In this document: in pieces, positions 1 through 5,492 of the stretch
Layout: the number at the start of each line of letters is the position of its first letter
Position numbering within the stretch: the stretch's first letter is position 1
Source: an uncultured Clostridium sp.
Lineage (GTDB): Bacteria; Bacillota; Clostridia; Oscillospirales; Acutalibacteraceae
DNA length: 6,772 nt
NCBI GenBank assembly: GCA_900547915.1
Contig: URIN01000078.1
Location: 1 to 6,772, forward strand
Direction: 5' to 3'
Notes under the pieces: model-generated
What the model saw: only the letters and a program-made list of their open reading frames with translations
Databases searched by the model: none
What the model was told of the DNA's origin: nothing
Program-made: the position numbers and the translations under genes

Positions 1-27
1 GCAGCGTCAGATGTGTATAAGAGACAG
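1..27 (+). other. Nextera (Tn5) sequencing adapter remnant, not genomic
   Basis: The first 27 bases match the 3' part of the Nextera read-1 adapter. Positions 9-27 are the 19-base Tn5 mosaic end AGATGTGTATAAGAGACAG, preceded by GCAGCGTC from the adapter tail. Genomic sequence therefore begins at position 28. This is library-preparation carry-over at a contig end and not a natural transposon end. The match is exact over its whole length, so confidence is very high. Confidence 0.97.
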
Positions 28-218
28 GTGTTACGCTTTCTGACCTTACTAAGGACGGGGGCGAGCAGATAAGCCTTTTCGGCGCTGAAAAGGGAGCGGA
101 CAGCGAAAAACTCAAAAAAGTTGACGCCGCTGTTGATGCTATCAGAAACAAATTCGGCGATTCAAAAATACTGCTCGGTTCAACAATGAACACAAAAAGA
201 CCAAAGAAAAAGAATTAA
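28..218 (+). CDS. dinB: DNA polymerase IV (Y-family), C-terminal fragment
   Basis: This open frame is cut at its 5' end by the contig boundary. The first complete codon is at 30 and the stop is TAA at 216-218, leaving 62 residues. The fragment begins VTLSDLTK, then has EQISLFG, then the helix DAAVDAIRNKFGDSKIL, and ends in a basic tail (KRPKKKN). This order is typical of the end of the little-finger domain of DinB/UmuC-type translesion polymerases: an xQxSLF segment resembling the beta-clamp binding motif, then D-x-IR-x-KFG. By family knowledge the whole enzyme copies past DNA lesions without proofreading. The catalytic palm is outside the window, so activity cannot be judged. A strong terminator follows 8 bases after the stop, making this the last gene of its unit. 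UmuC-like relatives share the tail, so the subfamily is less certain than the family. Confidence 0.8.
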
Positions 219-226
219 AAAATAAA

Positions 227-252
227 GCGCACGGTTTTCCGTGCGCCTTTTA
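227..252. terminator. Bidirectional intrinsic terminator
   Basis: A perfect 8-bp stem (GCGCACGG at 227-234, CCGTGCGC at 239-246) closes a TTTT loop. On the plus strand it is followed by CTTTT, ending the polymerase gene. On the minus strand the same stem is followed by TTTATTTTTTAATT, so it can also end transcription of the convergent wall-protein gene whose stop is at 309. Confidence 0.9.
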
Positions 253-308
253 ATTTACTGCTTTTTGAATTTATGTTGAAAATTTTGCCTGCGGCAACTT
301 AGTTTTTA

Positions 309-1349
309 TTATGCCTTTTTCTTTTTAGCCGCAGCCGCAAATGCCATCAGGGCAACTGCCGCAGCGCCTATTGCAGGTGCAATCTCAACTCCCGTTGCAG
401 GTGATTTTTTGCTTGTGTCGCTGTTTTTGTTGTCAGCGGCTGTTGTTGTCTGTGCCTGTGTTGTGGTTTCGGGCGCTGTTGTGCTCTCCTGCTCATCTTC
501 CTGCGCAATCGGCATATAGAAGCTCAGTGCAAACACAGCGTCTGCCGTAGCGTAGTATTCGTCATAATCCGCCTTGAAACCGCCCGTCTTTTCATCATAG
601 AAATTCTTAATCAGAATATCATAAACGGCGTCAGCCTTTTCGGTGTTGCCTGCAATTGAGTATGCAGCAAGCGCAAGTGCTGTTGAATCGGCGTTTGCGC
701 CGTAGTTTGAATAGCCGTTTTCAGTATAATAAGTTTCAAGCAGTTTGTAAGCGTCCTCCGTGTATTCATCATATGCGCCCGCTGTTTTCATTGCAAGGAT
801 AAACATTGCAAGATCGTCTGGTGATGTGCCGTAGCCGCTCCAGAAATCAGTACCCGTGCCGACTGTATAATATTTTGCAAGCGCATCGCTGAGAGCCTTA
901 ACTGTATCGTCAAGTCCGAGTGCTTTTGCCGCCTCTATGGCGTAAAAATAGTTGTATGGTGTTGAAACCGGGCTTGCGTCAGCATTTTTGAGCGCATCTT
1001 TAAGATTAACACCGTTTGCGTTTTCAGGGTCAATTCCCGCCGCTTTCGCAATGCAGACTGCCATACCGATTGTGCCGGGGTCTGTAAGCTTTGATTCGCT
1101 TGCCGCCTGTGCAACGGATTTGAAATAAGCGTCTGTGTATGCGCTTATGTCTGCTCCTGAACGGGCAAGAATGTAAAGATTTTTGGATGACGAAACGTCA
1201 TATCCGTTTTTGCTGTAATTGCCGTCAAAGGCAAATGCCACAGCGGTGTCTGTTTTTTGTTTCACATCGCTTTTTGTTGCGCCGAATGCCGTTACGGATG
1301 TGCAGATAACAAGCATTACACATAATAGCGCTGCCGTAATTTTTTTCAT
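309..1349 (-). CDS. Sortase-anchored alpha-toroid protein, probable corrinoid-binding surface protein
   Basis: The product has 346 residues. Residues 1-24 are a signal peptide (MKK, hydrophobic core, AFGA). Residues ~25-282 form an all-helical repeat region with the look of prenyltransferase/squalene-cyclase-type alpha toroids: motifs GYGTSPDDLAMFILAMKTAG (172-191), GYSNYGANADSTALALAAYS (212-231) and GGFKADYDEYYATADAVFAL (256-275) recur at toroid spacing. A Glu/Thr/Gln-rich linker follows (283-315), then a sorting signal: SPATG (316-320), a hydrophobic stretch and a KKKKA tail. Family knowledge says such proteins are exported and joined to peptidoglycan by a sortase; SPATG is a variant of LPXTG. 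A cobalamin riboswitch precedes the gene, and the same fold forms the alpha domain of intrinsic factor and transcobalamin. I therefore infer corrinoid capture at the cell surface. The start is ATG 1347-1349, with GGTGAGG 7 bases upstream. Binding itself is not shown by the sequence. Confidence 0.85.
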   Translation of the reverse strand: MKKITAALLCVMLVICTSVTAFGATKSDVKQKTDTAVAFAFDGNYSKNGYDVSSSKNLYILARSGADISAYTDAYFKSVAQAASESKLTDPGTIGMAVCIAKAAGIDPENANGVNLKDALKNADASPVSTPYNYFYAIEAAKALGLDDTVKALSDALAKYYTVGTGTDFWSGYGTSPDDLAMFILAMKTAGAYDEYTEDAYKLLETYYTENGYSNYGANADSTALALAAYSIAGNTEKADAVYDILIKNFYDEKTGGFKADYDEYYATADAVFALSFYMPIAQEDEQESTTAPETTTQAQTTTAADNKNSDTSKKSPATGVEIAPAIGAAAVALMAFAAAAKKKKA

Positions 1350-1383
1350 ACTATAACCTCACCGTCATATTTTTTACGCCTCA

Positions 1384-1547
1384 AACGGATATCCCGGCTC
1401 GCACATTGCCTACTCTCCGCCTTCCCCTCAAGCGGTGTTACCCCCGTCTGAGAGTGGCATCTGGATTTCGTATTGCTTACGGTAGAGTGAGCTGCCGCGG
1501 CTTTTCACCGCGTTCCCCGTGGAAAAGACGGCTCTTTCCCTCGGCGC
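1384..1547 (-). ncRNA. Cobalamin riboswitch
   Basis: Read on the minus strand, the leader has the conserved blocks of cobalamin riboswitches in the right order. GGGGAACGCGGTGAAAAGCC comes first, with a GC-rich arm and GGCAGC. Then come CCGTAAG, the ATGCCACT block (1453-1460), GGGGAAGGCGG with GAGTAGG (1409-1427), and a B12-box-like end GAGCCGGGATATCCG (1386-1400). The predicted transcript starts near 1547, right at the aptamer's 5' edge. Between the B12 box and the start codon there is no hairpin with a U-run. Control is therefore more likely by hiding the ribosome binding site (GGTGAGG, 1357-1363) than by termination; this is inference. Exact ends and P1 pairing are approximate. By family knowledge, high cobalamin would turn the downstream wall-protein gene off. 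Confidence 0.9.
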
Positions 1548-1553
1548 AAAAAG

Positions 1554-1582
1554 ATTATAACCTGTAAATACCATATTGTCAA
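1554..1582 (-). promoter_or_regulatory. Consensus promoter of the riboswitch and wall-protein gene
   Basis: On the minus strand there is a perfect -35 TTGACA (1582-1577), a 17-base spacer and a perfect -10 TATAAT (1559-1554). The expected start is a G near 1547, just before the riboswitch. Both boxes match the sigma-A consensus at all six positions, implying strong basal transcription gated by the riboswitch. Confidence 0.88.
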
Positions 1583-1604
1583 ACGCTTATTGTTCTGCTA
1601 AAAT
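1576..1604 (+). promoter_or_regulatory. Promoter of the DUF4430 gene, overlapping the divergent -35
   Basis: On the plus strand there is TTGTCA (1576-1581), a 17-base spacer and TAAAAT (1599-1604), each box one mismatch from consensus. The -35 box shares five base pairs with the minus-strand -35 (1577-1582), so two polymerases could hardly occupy both at once. The expected start, about 7 bases after the -10, falls at 1611, exactly on an ATG. Confidence 0.65.
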
Positions 1605-1610
1605 ATGCCT

Positions 1611-2306
1611 ATGAAAAAGAAACAACTTATTATAATTTTGTCGGCTATCCTTGCCGTGCTCATTGTTGTTTTCACCGTGCTTGCCGTAAACGGCAGTGCA
1701 AGAAAAGCACAGCAGAATACCACCGTCAGCACAAGTGCTTCCACGCAGGCTCAGCAGTCAGCTTCTCAAACCGAAACGCAGGCAAGCAAACCCCAAACGC
1801 AGGAAACGACTGCCGCCGCCGAAAGCAAAATCGATAAAAAAGATAATAAAAAAGACAATACAACCCAAAAACAGCAGTCTGCGGTATCAGAAAAAACAAC
1901 GCAGGCTGAGCGTGAGACCGAAAAGCAGAGCGTAACGGTAACTATTGAAGTCACCTGCAAGAACGCCCTTGCCTATGAGAGTACCACCCAAAATGGAGAA
2001 GAACTCAATTTAAACCTGCCGAAAAGCGGATATATAATTGAGACCGAAAGCCTTACACTTGAAAAAGGCGCCACTGTTTTTGACGCTCTCAGCAGTGTCT
2101 GCTCGTCAAACGGCGTTTCTCTGAAATATCAGAGTAAAGCGTACATTCAGGCTATCGGTGGACTTGCAGAAAAAGACTGCGGCGGCTCAAGCGGCTGGAT
2201 GTACCGCGTAAACGGTGAAAGTCCTATGAAAGCCGCGTCAAAATACACGCTTTCGGACGGGGACAGAATAGAGTGGTACTATGTTACCAACTCGTCAGAC
2301 AGATAA
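1611..2306 (+). CDS. Membrane-anchored DUF4430 (transcobalamin C-terminal-like) protein
   Basis: From ATG 1611 the product has 231 residues. It has a short basic N-terminus (MKKK) and a hydrophobic helix (~5-27) without a lipobox cysteine, so it is either an uncleaved anchor or a signal peptide. A long Gln/Thr/Ser/Lys-rich, low-complexity linker follows (~28-106). The C-terminal DUF4430 domain (~107-226) shows TLEKGATVFDAL, a YIQAIGGL strand, GSSGWMYRVNG and LSDGDRIEWYY, the signature blocks of that family. DUF4430 is the fold of the beta domain of intrinsic factor/transcobalamin, which closes over bound cobalamin. It diverges from the riboswitch-controlled toroid protein, so I infer a corrinoid-binding partner. 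An ATG at 1605 would add Met-Pro, but it abuts the -10 box and would lie before the predicted transcript start. Neither ATG has a ribosome binding site. The domain call is firm; the ligand is inferred. Confidence 0.85.
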   Translation: MKKKQLIIILSAILAVLIVVFTVLAVNGSARKAQQNTTVSTSASTQAQQSASQTETQASKPQTQETTAAAESKIDKKDNKKDNTTQKQQSAVSEKTTQAERETEKQSVTVTIEVTCKNALAYESTTQNGEELNLNLPKSGYIIETESLTLEKGATVFDALSSVCSSNGVSLKYQSKAYIQAIGGLAEKDCGGSSGWMYRVNGESPMKAASKYTLSDGDRIEWYYVTNSSDR

Positions 2307-2323
2307 ATATAGCAAAAAAATAA

Positions 2324-2354
2324 CCGCAGGCACTGCCTGCGGCTTTTTGTTTTT
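2324..2354. terminator. Bidirectional intrinsic terminator
   Basis: CCGCAGGC (2324-2331) pairs perfectly with GCCTGCGG (2335-2342) around an ACT loop. It is followed by CTTTTTGTTTTT on the plus strand and by TTATTTTTTT on the minus strand. It ends the DUF4430 gene and the convergent phosphatase gene. Confidence 0.92.
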
Positions 2355-2382
2355 AGTTTTATAAATGCAGAGATTTTGTCTG

Positions 2383-3213
2383 CTAACTTGTATAATTTTT
2401 TTCGCTTTCAAATTTTTCAAGCAGAAAACGTGCCACTCCGTCCTCACCGTTTGAGCCTATAACGGCGGTTGCCATATCTTTTAACTGCTTAACGGCGTTT
2501 GAAACGGCATAACATTCGTCCGCCTCTGCAAAAAGGTCAATATCGTTTTCGCTGTCACCGAAAACAACAAGTTTATCGCACCCGAGCGCCTTTTTCAGTT
2601 TCAGAGCGGCGTTTGCTTTTGTTGCCCCCTTCGGCATTATTTCAAGCCACTGCCTGCCCGTGTAAATATCACGCTGATAAAGACATCTGTATTTTTCTTT
2701 AAACTTTTCATAGAGCGGGTGCAGCTTTTCAGCGCTGTCTATGCAGGTGAAATAAAATATATCACCACGCCAAAGTTCGCTCTCGTTTTGGGCAGGTGTT
2801 TTTCTGCTGTCTCCGTTTCTGGTGGCAACAAATTCCGCTGCCCCTTCGGAAAGAGTTTCAGGCAAATATGTAAATCGCTCTTTTTTGCCGTCATATGAAT
2901 ACACTATTGGACTTATTCCCGCACCAAGCAAAGCGGGCAGGATTTCTTTTTCTTCTCCGCTGAAAAATGAGGACAGCAGTATTTTTCCGCTTTTGTAATC
3001 CGCTGTGAAAACACCGTTGTAAGCTATCATCGGCAGGCGGCAGTCAATGCCTTTTGTAACTTTCAGCGCTGTGTTTCTTGACCTTGCAGTGGCAAATGAA
3101 AACAGCATTCCGCTTTTTACAAGGCTGTTTATCGTGTTTGCGGTAAAGGGCGATATTCTGCATTCGGGTGTCAGCAGAGTGCCGTCAAGGTCTGAAACAT
3201 AAAGCGTTTTCAT
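2383..3213 (-). CDS. Cof-type HAD-superfamily sugar-phosphate phosphatase
   Basis: The product has 276 residues, the usual length for the Cof/YidA-like HAD subfamily (IIB cap). The four HAD motifs are present. Motif I is DLDGT, with nucleophile D8 and acid/base D10. Motif II is FATARS, with T42. Motif III is K199 in PKGATK. Motif IV is GDSENDIDLF, with D220, N223 and D224 for magnesium. The cap lies between motifs II and III (~80-190). By family knowledge it is a cytoplasmic magnesium-dependent phosphatase acting on small phosphorylated metabolites; substrates vary and cannot be read from sequence. The start is ATG 3211-3213, with AGGAAG seven bases upstream and a strong promoter at 3267-3295. 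It appears to be a single-gene unit ending at the terminator shared with the DUF4430 gene. Confidence 0.92.
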   Translation of the reverse strand: MKTLYVSDLDGTLLTPECRISPFTANTINSLVKSGMLFSFATARSRNTALKVTKGIDCRLPMIAYNGVFTADYKSGKILLSSFFSGEEKEILPALLGAGISPIVYSYDGKKERFTYLPETLSEGAAEFVATRNGDSRKTPAQNESELWRGDIFYFTCIDSAEKLHPLYEKFKEKYRCLYQRDIYTGRQWLEIMPKGATKANAALKLKKALGCDKLVVFGDSENDIDLFAEADECYAVSNAVKQLKDMATAVIGSNGEDGVARFLLEKFESEKNYTS

Positions 3214-3266
3214 ATTGCACTTCCTTTAATAAAAACAGGCGTAATCAGCCGCCATTCTTTATCTGA

Positions 3267-3295
3267 ATATTAGCGTGCTCTATAAAATTTGTCAA
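3267..3295 (-). promoter_or_regulatory. Promoter of the HAD phosphatase gene
   Basis: On the minus strand there is TTGACA (3295-3290), a 17-base spacer and TAATAT (3272-3267). The expected start is near 3260, giving a leader of about 45 bases with AGGAAG before the ATG. Confidence 0.82.
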
Positions 3296-3336
3296 CATTT
3301 TATCCTTGGACTGTAATTTTTAATCCGTTATTATAT

Positions 3337-3356
3337 TACACTTTTAAAAAAGTGTA
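3337..3356. repeat. Palindrome in AT-rich intergenic region, possible operator
   Basis: TACACTTT (3337-3344) and AAAGTGTA (3349-3356) form a perfect 8-bp inverted repeat with a 4-base centre. The half-site AAAGTGTA occurs once more at 3416-3423, just after the proposed -10 of the miniprotein promoter. No GC-rich stem is present, so a terminator role is unlikely. An operator for an unknown regulator is possible but unproven. The rest of 3214-3517 shows only the two promoters and a weak 5-bp hairpin at 3476-3490. Confidence 0.4.
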
Positions 3357-3385
3357 TGATTATTTTTATATTTTACCGCTTTTTG

Positions 3386-3414
3386 TTGACTTTTTGGAAT
3401 TTTAGTGTTTTTAT
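3386..3414 (+). promoter_or_regulatory. Possible promoter of the tandem miniprotein genes
   Basis: TTGACT (3386-3391), a 17-base spacer and TTTTAT (3409-3414). The -35 is good; the -10 matches only four of six positions. The expected start near 3421 falls within the AAAGTGTA half-site and gives a leader of about 97 bases. The extreme AT content makes chance matches likely, so this is tentative. Confidence 0.35.
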
Positions 3415-3517
3415 TAAAGTGTAAGCAGGTGAATTTTGCTTGCTTATGCCATCGATTAAAATTCCTTGTTTCAGCAGGGCGCAGTGCCCTAAAAGTAAAA
3501 AGAGCGGAGATGTTATT

Positions 3518-3742
3518 ATGAAAGAAAAAACCGTTCGCATAATTCTGTATACTGCTTGGATAGTGATAACCGTGGCTGTTTTGATTACTTTGCTTTGCCT
3601 TGGTGAGGACAGAGTGAACGCAAGTGAACCGCTCAGACAGCTTGACCGTTTCTTCCCCTGGATTTCCTGCGTGGTGCTGCTGGTGATATCCCTTATCTCC
3701 GGCAAGCTTTATAAAAAAGAACACGGCGGCAAAGCAGAATGA
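3518..3742 (+). CDS. Two-helix membrane miniprotein A, unknown function
   Basis: This protein has 74 residues and two predicted membrane helices (~7-28 and ~46-61). A short polar loop containing GEDRVNASEPLRQLDR lies between them, and the C-terminus is basic (GKLYKKEHGGK). The ATG at 3518 is chosen because GGAG sits 8 bases upstream. The frame stays open back to 3440, but that extension is polar and has no ribosome site. It is clearly related to the next gene: after a one-residue shift they share GE in the loop, LR, FP at the start of helix 2, and a G-[KR]-[LI]-Y-K ending. I do not recognise the family. Small paired membrane proteins can be toxins, holin-like, transporter accessories or immunity proteins; nothing here selects among these. 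Confidence 0.7.
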   Translation: MKEKTVRIILYTAWIVITVAVLITLLCLGEDRVNASEPLRQLDRFFPWISCVVLLVISLISGKLYKKEHGGKAE

Positions 3743-3775
3743 TAATATTTATTCATCTGAAATGAAGGTGATTTG

Positions 3776-3994
3776 ATGAAAAAAAGAACTGCAAGTATTT
3801 TGGTGCGCTGCATTGCAGTTGCGGCGATAATTATTTTTGAGTTAGTTATATATTTTGTTTTCGGCGAAGAGTCGGTAATGCAAAGAGGCGTGCTCAGAAC
3901 ACTGTGGATACTTTTCCCTTGTATTGTTGTGTTGTTTACAATAGCGGCAGATCTCATAATCGGCAGAATATATAAGAATAAACCCCAGAAGTAA
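3776..3994 (+). CDS. Two-helix membrane miniprotein B, paralogue of A
   Basis: This protein has 72 residues. ATG 3776-3778 is preceded by AAGGTG five bases upstream; a TTG at 3773 would only add one residue and leave poor spacing. It has two hydrophobic helices (~8-29 and ~46-62), the loop GEESVMQRGVLR and a basic tail (GRIYKNKPQK). It aligns with miniprotein A along its whole length with a one-residue offset, so the pair probably arose by tandem duplication. The gap to gene A is 33 bases with no terminator, so the two are probably co-transcribed. A bidirectional terminator lies 17 bases downstream. Function is unknown. It could form a hetero-oligomer with A in the membrane, but that is only inference. 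Confidence 0.7.
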   Translation: MKKRTASILVRCIAVAAIIIFELVIYFVFGEESVMQRGVLRTLWILFPCIVVLFTIAADLIIGRIYKNKPQK

Positions 3995-4011
3995 AAAGAA
4001 TATATAAAATA

Positions 4012-4043
4012 AAAAATCCGAGTGCATATGCATTCGGATTTTT
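4012..4043. terminator. Bidirectional intrinsic terminator between miniprotein B and tRNA-Ala
   Basis: AATCCGA (4015-4021) pairs with TCGGATT (4034-4040). The centre is the palindrome TGCATATGCA (4023-4032), flanked by one non-Watson-Crick position. Runs of A on the left and T on the right let it act on both strands: it ends the miniprotein pair on plus and the tRNA gene on minus. Confidence 0.85.
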
Positions 4044-4119
4044 TGGTGGAGCATAGGGGATTCGAACCCCTGACCTCCACACTGCCAGTGTGGCGCGCTC
4101 CCAACTGCGCTAATGCCCC
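4044..4119 (-). tRNA. tRNA-Ala (anticodon GGC)
   Basis: A 76-base cloverleaf with encoded CCA, on the minus strand. The acceptor is GGGGCAT/ATGCTCC with one G-U pair; the D-arm is GCGC/GCGC. The anticodon stem CCACA/TGTGG holds loop CTGGCAG, with anticodon GGC at 4086-4084. The T-arm AGGGG-TTCGAAT-CCCCT is followed by ACCA. It reads GCC (and GCU) alanine codons. Confidence 0.97.
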
Positions 4120-4137
4120 TTAACGAATTGTGTAATA

Positions 4138-4166
4138 ATTCTACTATATTTCAGACTGAAAATCAA
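4138..4166 (-). promoter_or_regulatory. Likely promoter of tRNA-Ala
   Basis: On the minus strand there is TTGATT (4166-4161), a 17-base spacer and TAGAAT (4143-4138). The predicted start is near 4131, about 12 bases before the mature tRNA. It lies just beyond the acetyltransferase stop at 4170. No terminator separates the two genes, so read-through from the his unit could also reach the tRNA. Confidence 0.6.
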
Positions 4167-4169
4167 TAT

Positions 4170-4706
4170 CTAATTATCATTTTTTGATGCGTCGGTTTGC
4201 CTTTGCAAACGGTAAACAATGTGAGGCATATCAATGCCGTAATAGTGTTTCGTTATACTGCCGCAGATCTTCATTCCGTTTCTTTCCGCAACCTTTCTTG
4301 ACGGCAGGTTATTATCTCTGATTATGGAATAAATCTCTGCCATACCAAGCACGTCAAATGCGTATCTGTTGCACGCCTGTGCCGCCTCTGTGGCGTAGCC
4401 GCTGTGCCAGAATTTTTTTTGAAAAAGATAGCCTGTTTCGGGCACACGCTCAGTGCCTAAATTCTGATAAGTTATTCCGCACTGACCTATCATTTCTCCG
4501 CTCTCTTTAAGCACCGCTGCCCACAGCCCGAATCCGTCTTCTTTGTATCGCCTTTGCTGATTTTCAAACCAATTAATAACCTCTTCATCAGAAAATGCGT
4601 GTTCATAGGCGTACATAACTTCTTCGTCCTGCAGGATTTTTCTGAGGGCAGGCAGGTCATTTTCAGTCATCTCTCGCAGAACAAGCCGCTTTGTTTCAAT
4701 TCTCAT
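4170..4706 (-). CDS. GNAT-family N-acetyltransferase, RimJ/RimL-like
   Basis: The product has 178 residues, normal for the Acetyltransf_3/RimJ-RimL group. It starts MRIETKRLVLREMTENDLPAL, the typical opening strand and helix. GLWAAVLKESGEMIGQCG (60-77) is the central hairpin. GYLFQKKFWHSGYATEAAQA (92-111) is motif A, where the backbone binds the acetyl-CoA pyrophosphate. DNNLPSRKVAERNGM (131-145) is the closing motif. By family knowledge it transfers acetyl from acetyl-CoA to an amine, often a protein N-terminus or an antibiotic; the substrate cannot be read here. The start is ATG 4704-4706, with a modest GGTGA four bases upstream. It begins 24 bases after the hisF stop and is probably co-transcribed with it, but no role in histidine synthesis is implied. 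Confidence 0.9.
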   Translation of the reverse strand: MRIETKRLVLREMTENDLPALRKILQDEEVMYAYEHAFSDEEVINWFENQQRRYKEDGFGLWAAVLKESGEMIGQCGITYQNLGTERVPETGYLFQKKFWHSGYATEAAQACNRYAFDVLGMAEIYSIIRDNNLPSRKVAERNGMKICGSITKHYYGIDMPHIVYRLQRQTDASKNDN

Positions 4707-4730
4707 TGCATCACCATATTGTGGCTAGGG

Positions 4731-5489
4731 TTACATCCTAACCGAAACGCCGTTTTCACGAAGATATTTTTTCAGTTCTGGAATGGGCAGTTCGTTAAAA
4801 TGGAAAAGACTTGCCGCAAGCACTGCGTCAGCCGCGCCTTTTGTGAAAGCATCGTAAAAATGCTCCTTTTTGCCTGCTCCGCCGGATGCTATAACCGGTA
4901 TGCCCACAGCTGTTGAAACGGCGTGGGTCAGCTCAATGTCATAGCCGTTTTTCTGTCCGTCACAGTCCATAGATGTCAGCAGAATTTCACCTGCTCCGCG
5001 CTTATACGCTTCTTTTGCCCACTCAACAGCGTCAATTCCGGTCGGTATTCTGCCGCCGTTGAGGTAAACTTCCCAGCCTCCATTTTCACGGCGCTTTGCG
5101 TCAATGGCGCACACAACGCACTGGCTGCCGAATTTTTCAGCCGCTTCATTTATCAGGTCAGGATTGCGCACTGCCGCAGAGTTTACGGAAATTTTGTCAG
5201 CTCCTGCTCTGAGCAGTTCCTTAAAATCGTCAGTGGTTCTTATTCCGCCGCCAACGGTGAACGGAATAAATACGGTCTTTGCAACTCTTTCAACTATATC
5301 CATCATAGTGCCTCGGCCCTCGTGCGTGGCGGTGATGTCAAGCAGCACAAGCTCGTCCGCACCCGCTCGGTCATAAGCCGCAGCGCACTCAACGGGGTCG
5401 CCTGCGTCTCTTAAATCAACAAATGAAACGCCTTTTACAACTCTGCCGTTTTTTACATCCAGGCAGGGGATTATTCTTTTTGCATACAT
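4731..5489 (-). CDS. hisF: Imidazole glycerol phosphate synthase, cyclase subunit HisF
   Basis: The product has 252 residues, full length for this beta/alpha barrel. It takes ammonia from HisH and converts PRFAR to imidazole glycerol phosphate and AICAR, joining histidine synthesis to purine recycling. [16 protein letters not shown] carries catalytic D11, and CAIDAKR carries D130. Phosphate-binding loops are at FTVGGGIR (77-84), SVNSAA (101-106), [13 protein letters not shown] (172-184), IASGGAG (200-206) and AASLFH (225-230). ATG 5487-5489 is three bases past the hisH stop, and its ribosome site GGAGGAA is the end of the hisH coding sequence, so translation is probably coupled. No key residue is missing. 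Confidence 0.98.
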   Translation of the reverse strand: MYAKRIIPCLDVKNGRVVKGVSFVDLRDAGDPVECAAAYDRAGADELVLLDITATHEGRGTMMDIVERVAKTVFIPFTVGGGIRTTDDFKELLRAGADKISVNSAAVRNPDLINEAAEKFGSQCVVCAIDAKRRENGGWEVYLNGGRIPTGIDAVEWAKEAYKRGAGEILLTSMDCDGQKNGYDIELTHAVSTAVGIPVIASGGAGKKEHFYDAFTKGAADAVLAASLFHFNELPIPELKKYLRENGVSVRM

Positions 5490-5492
5490 ATC

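Noticed and set aside
341..550. Plus-strand frame inside the toroid protein gene, and similar frames opposite hisF, hisH and the phosphatase
   Set aside because: They are shadows in other frames of well-supported genes, with no ribosome sites and no domains.
3440..3517. N-terminal 26-residue extension of miniprotein A
   Set aside because: No ribosome site is present at 3440, the added segment is polar and not membrane-like, and the paralogue starts at the position equivalent to 3518.
3344..3724. Minus-strand open frames of 126 and 110 residues
   Set aside because: They overlap miniprotein A and AT-rich intergenic DNA, have no recognisable domain, and differ from the codon pattern of neighbouring genes. 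The opposite-strand gene has a better start and a paralogue.
3709..4104. 131-residue minus-strand open frame
   Set aside because: It begins inside the tRNA-Ala gene, runs through a terminator and is antisense to miniprotein B. It has no domain or ribosome site.
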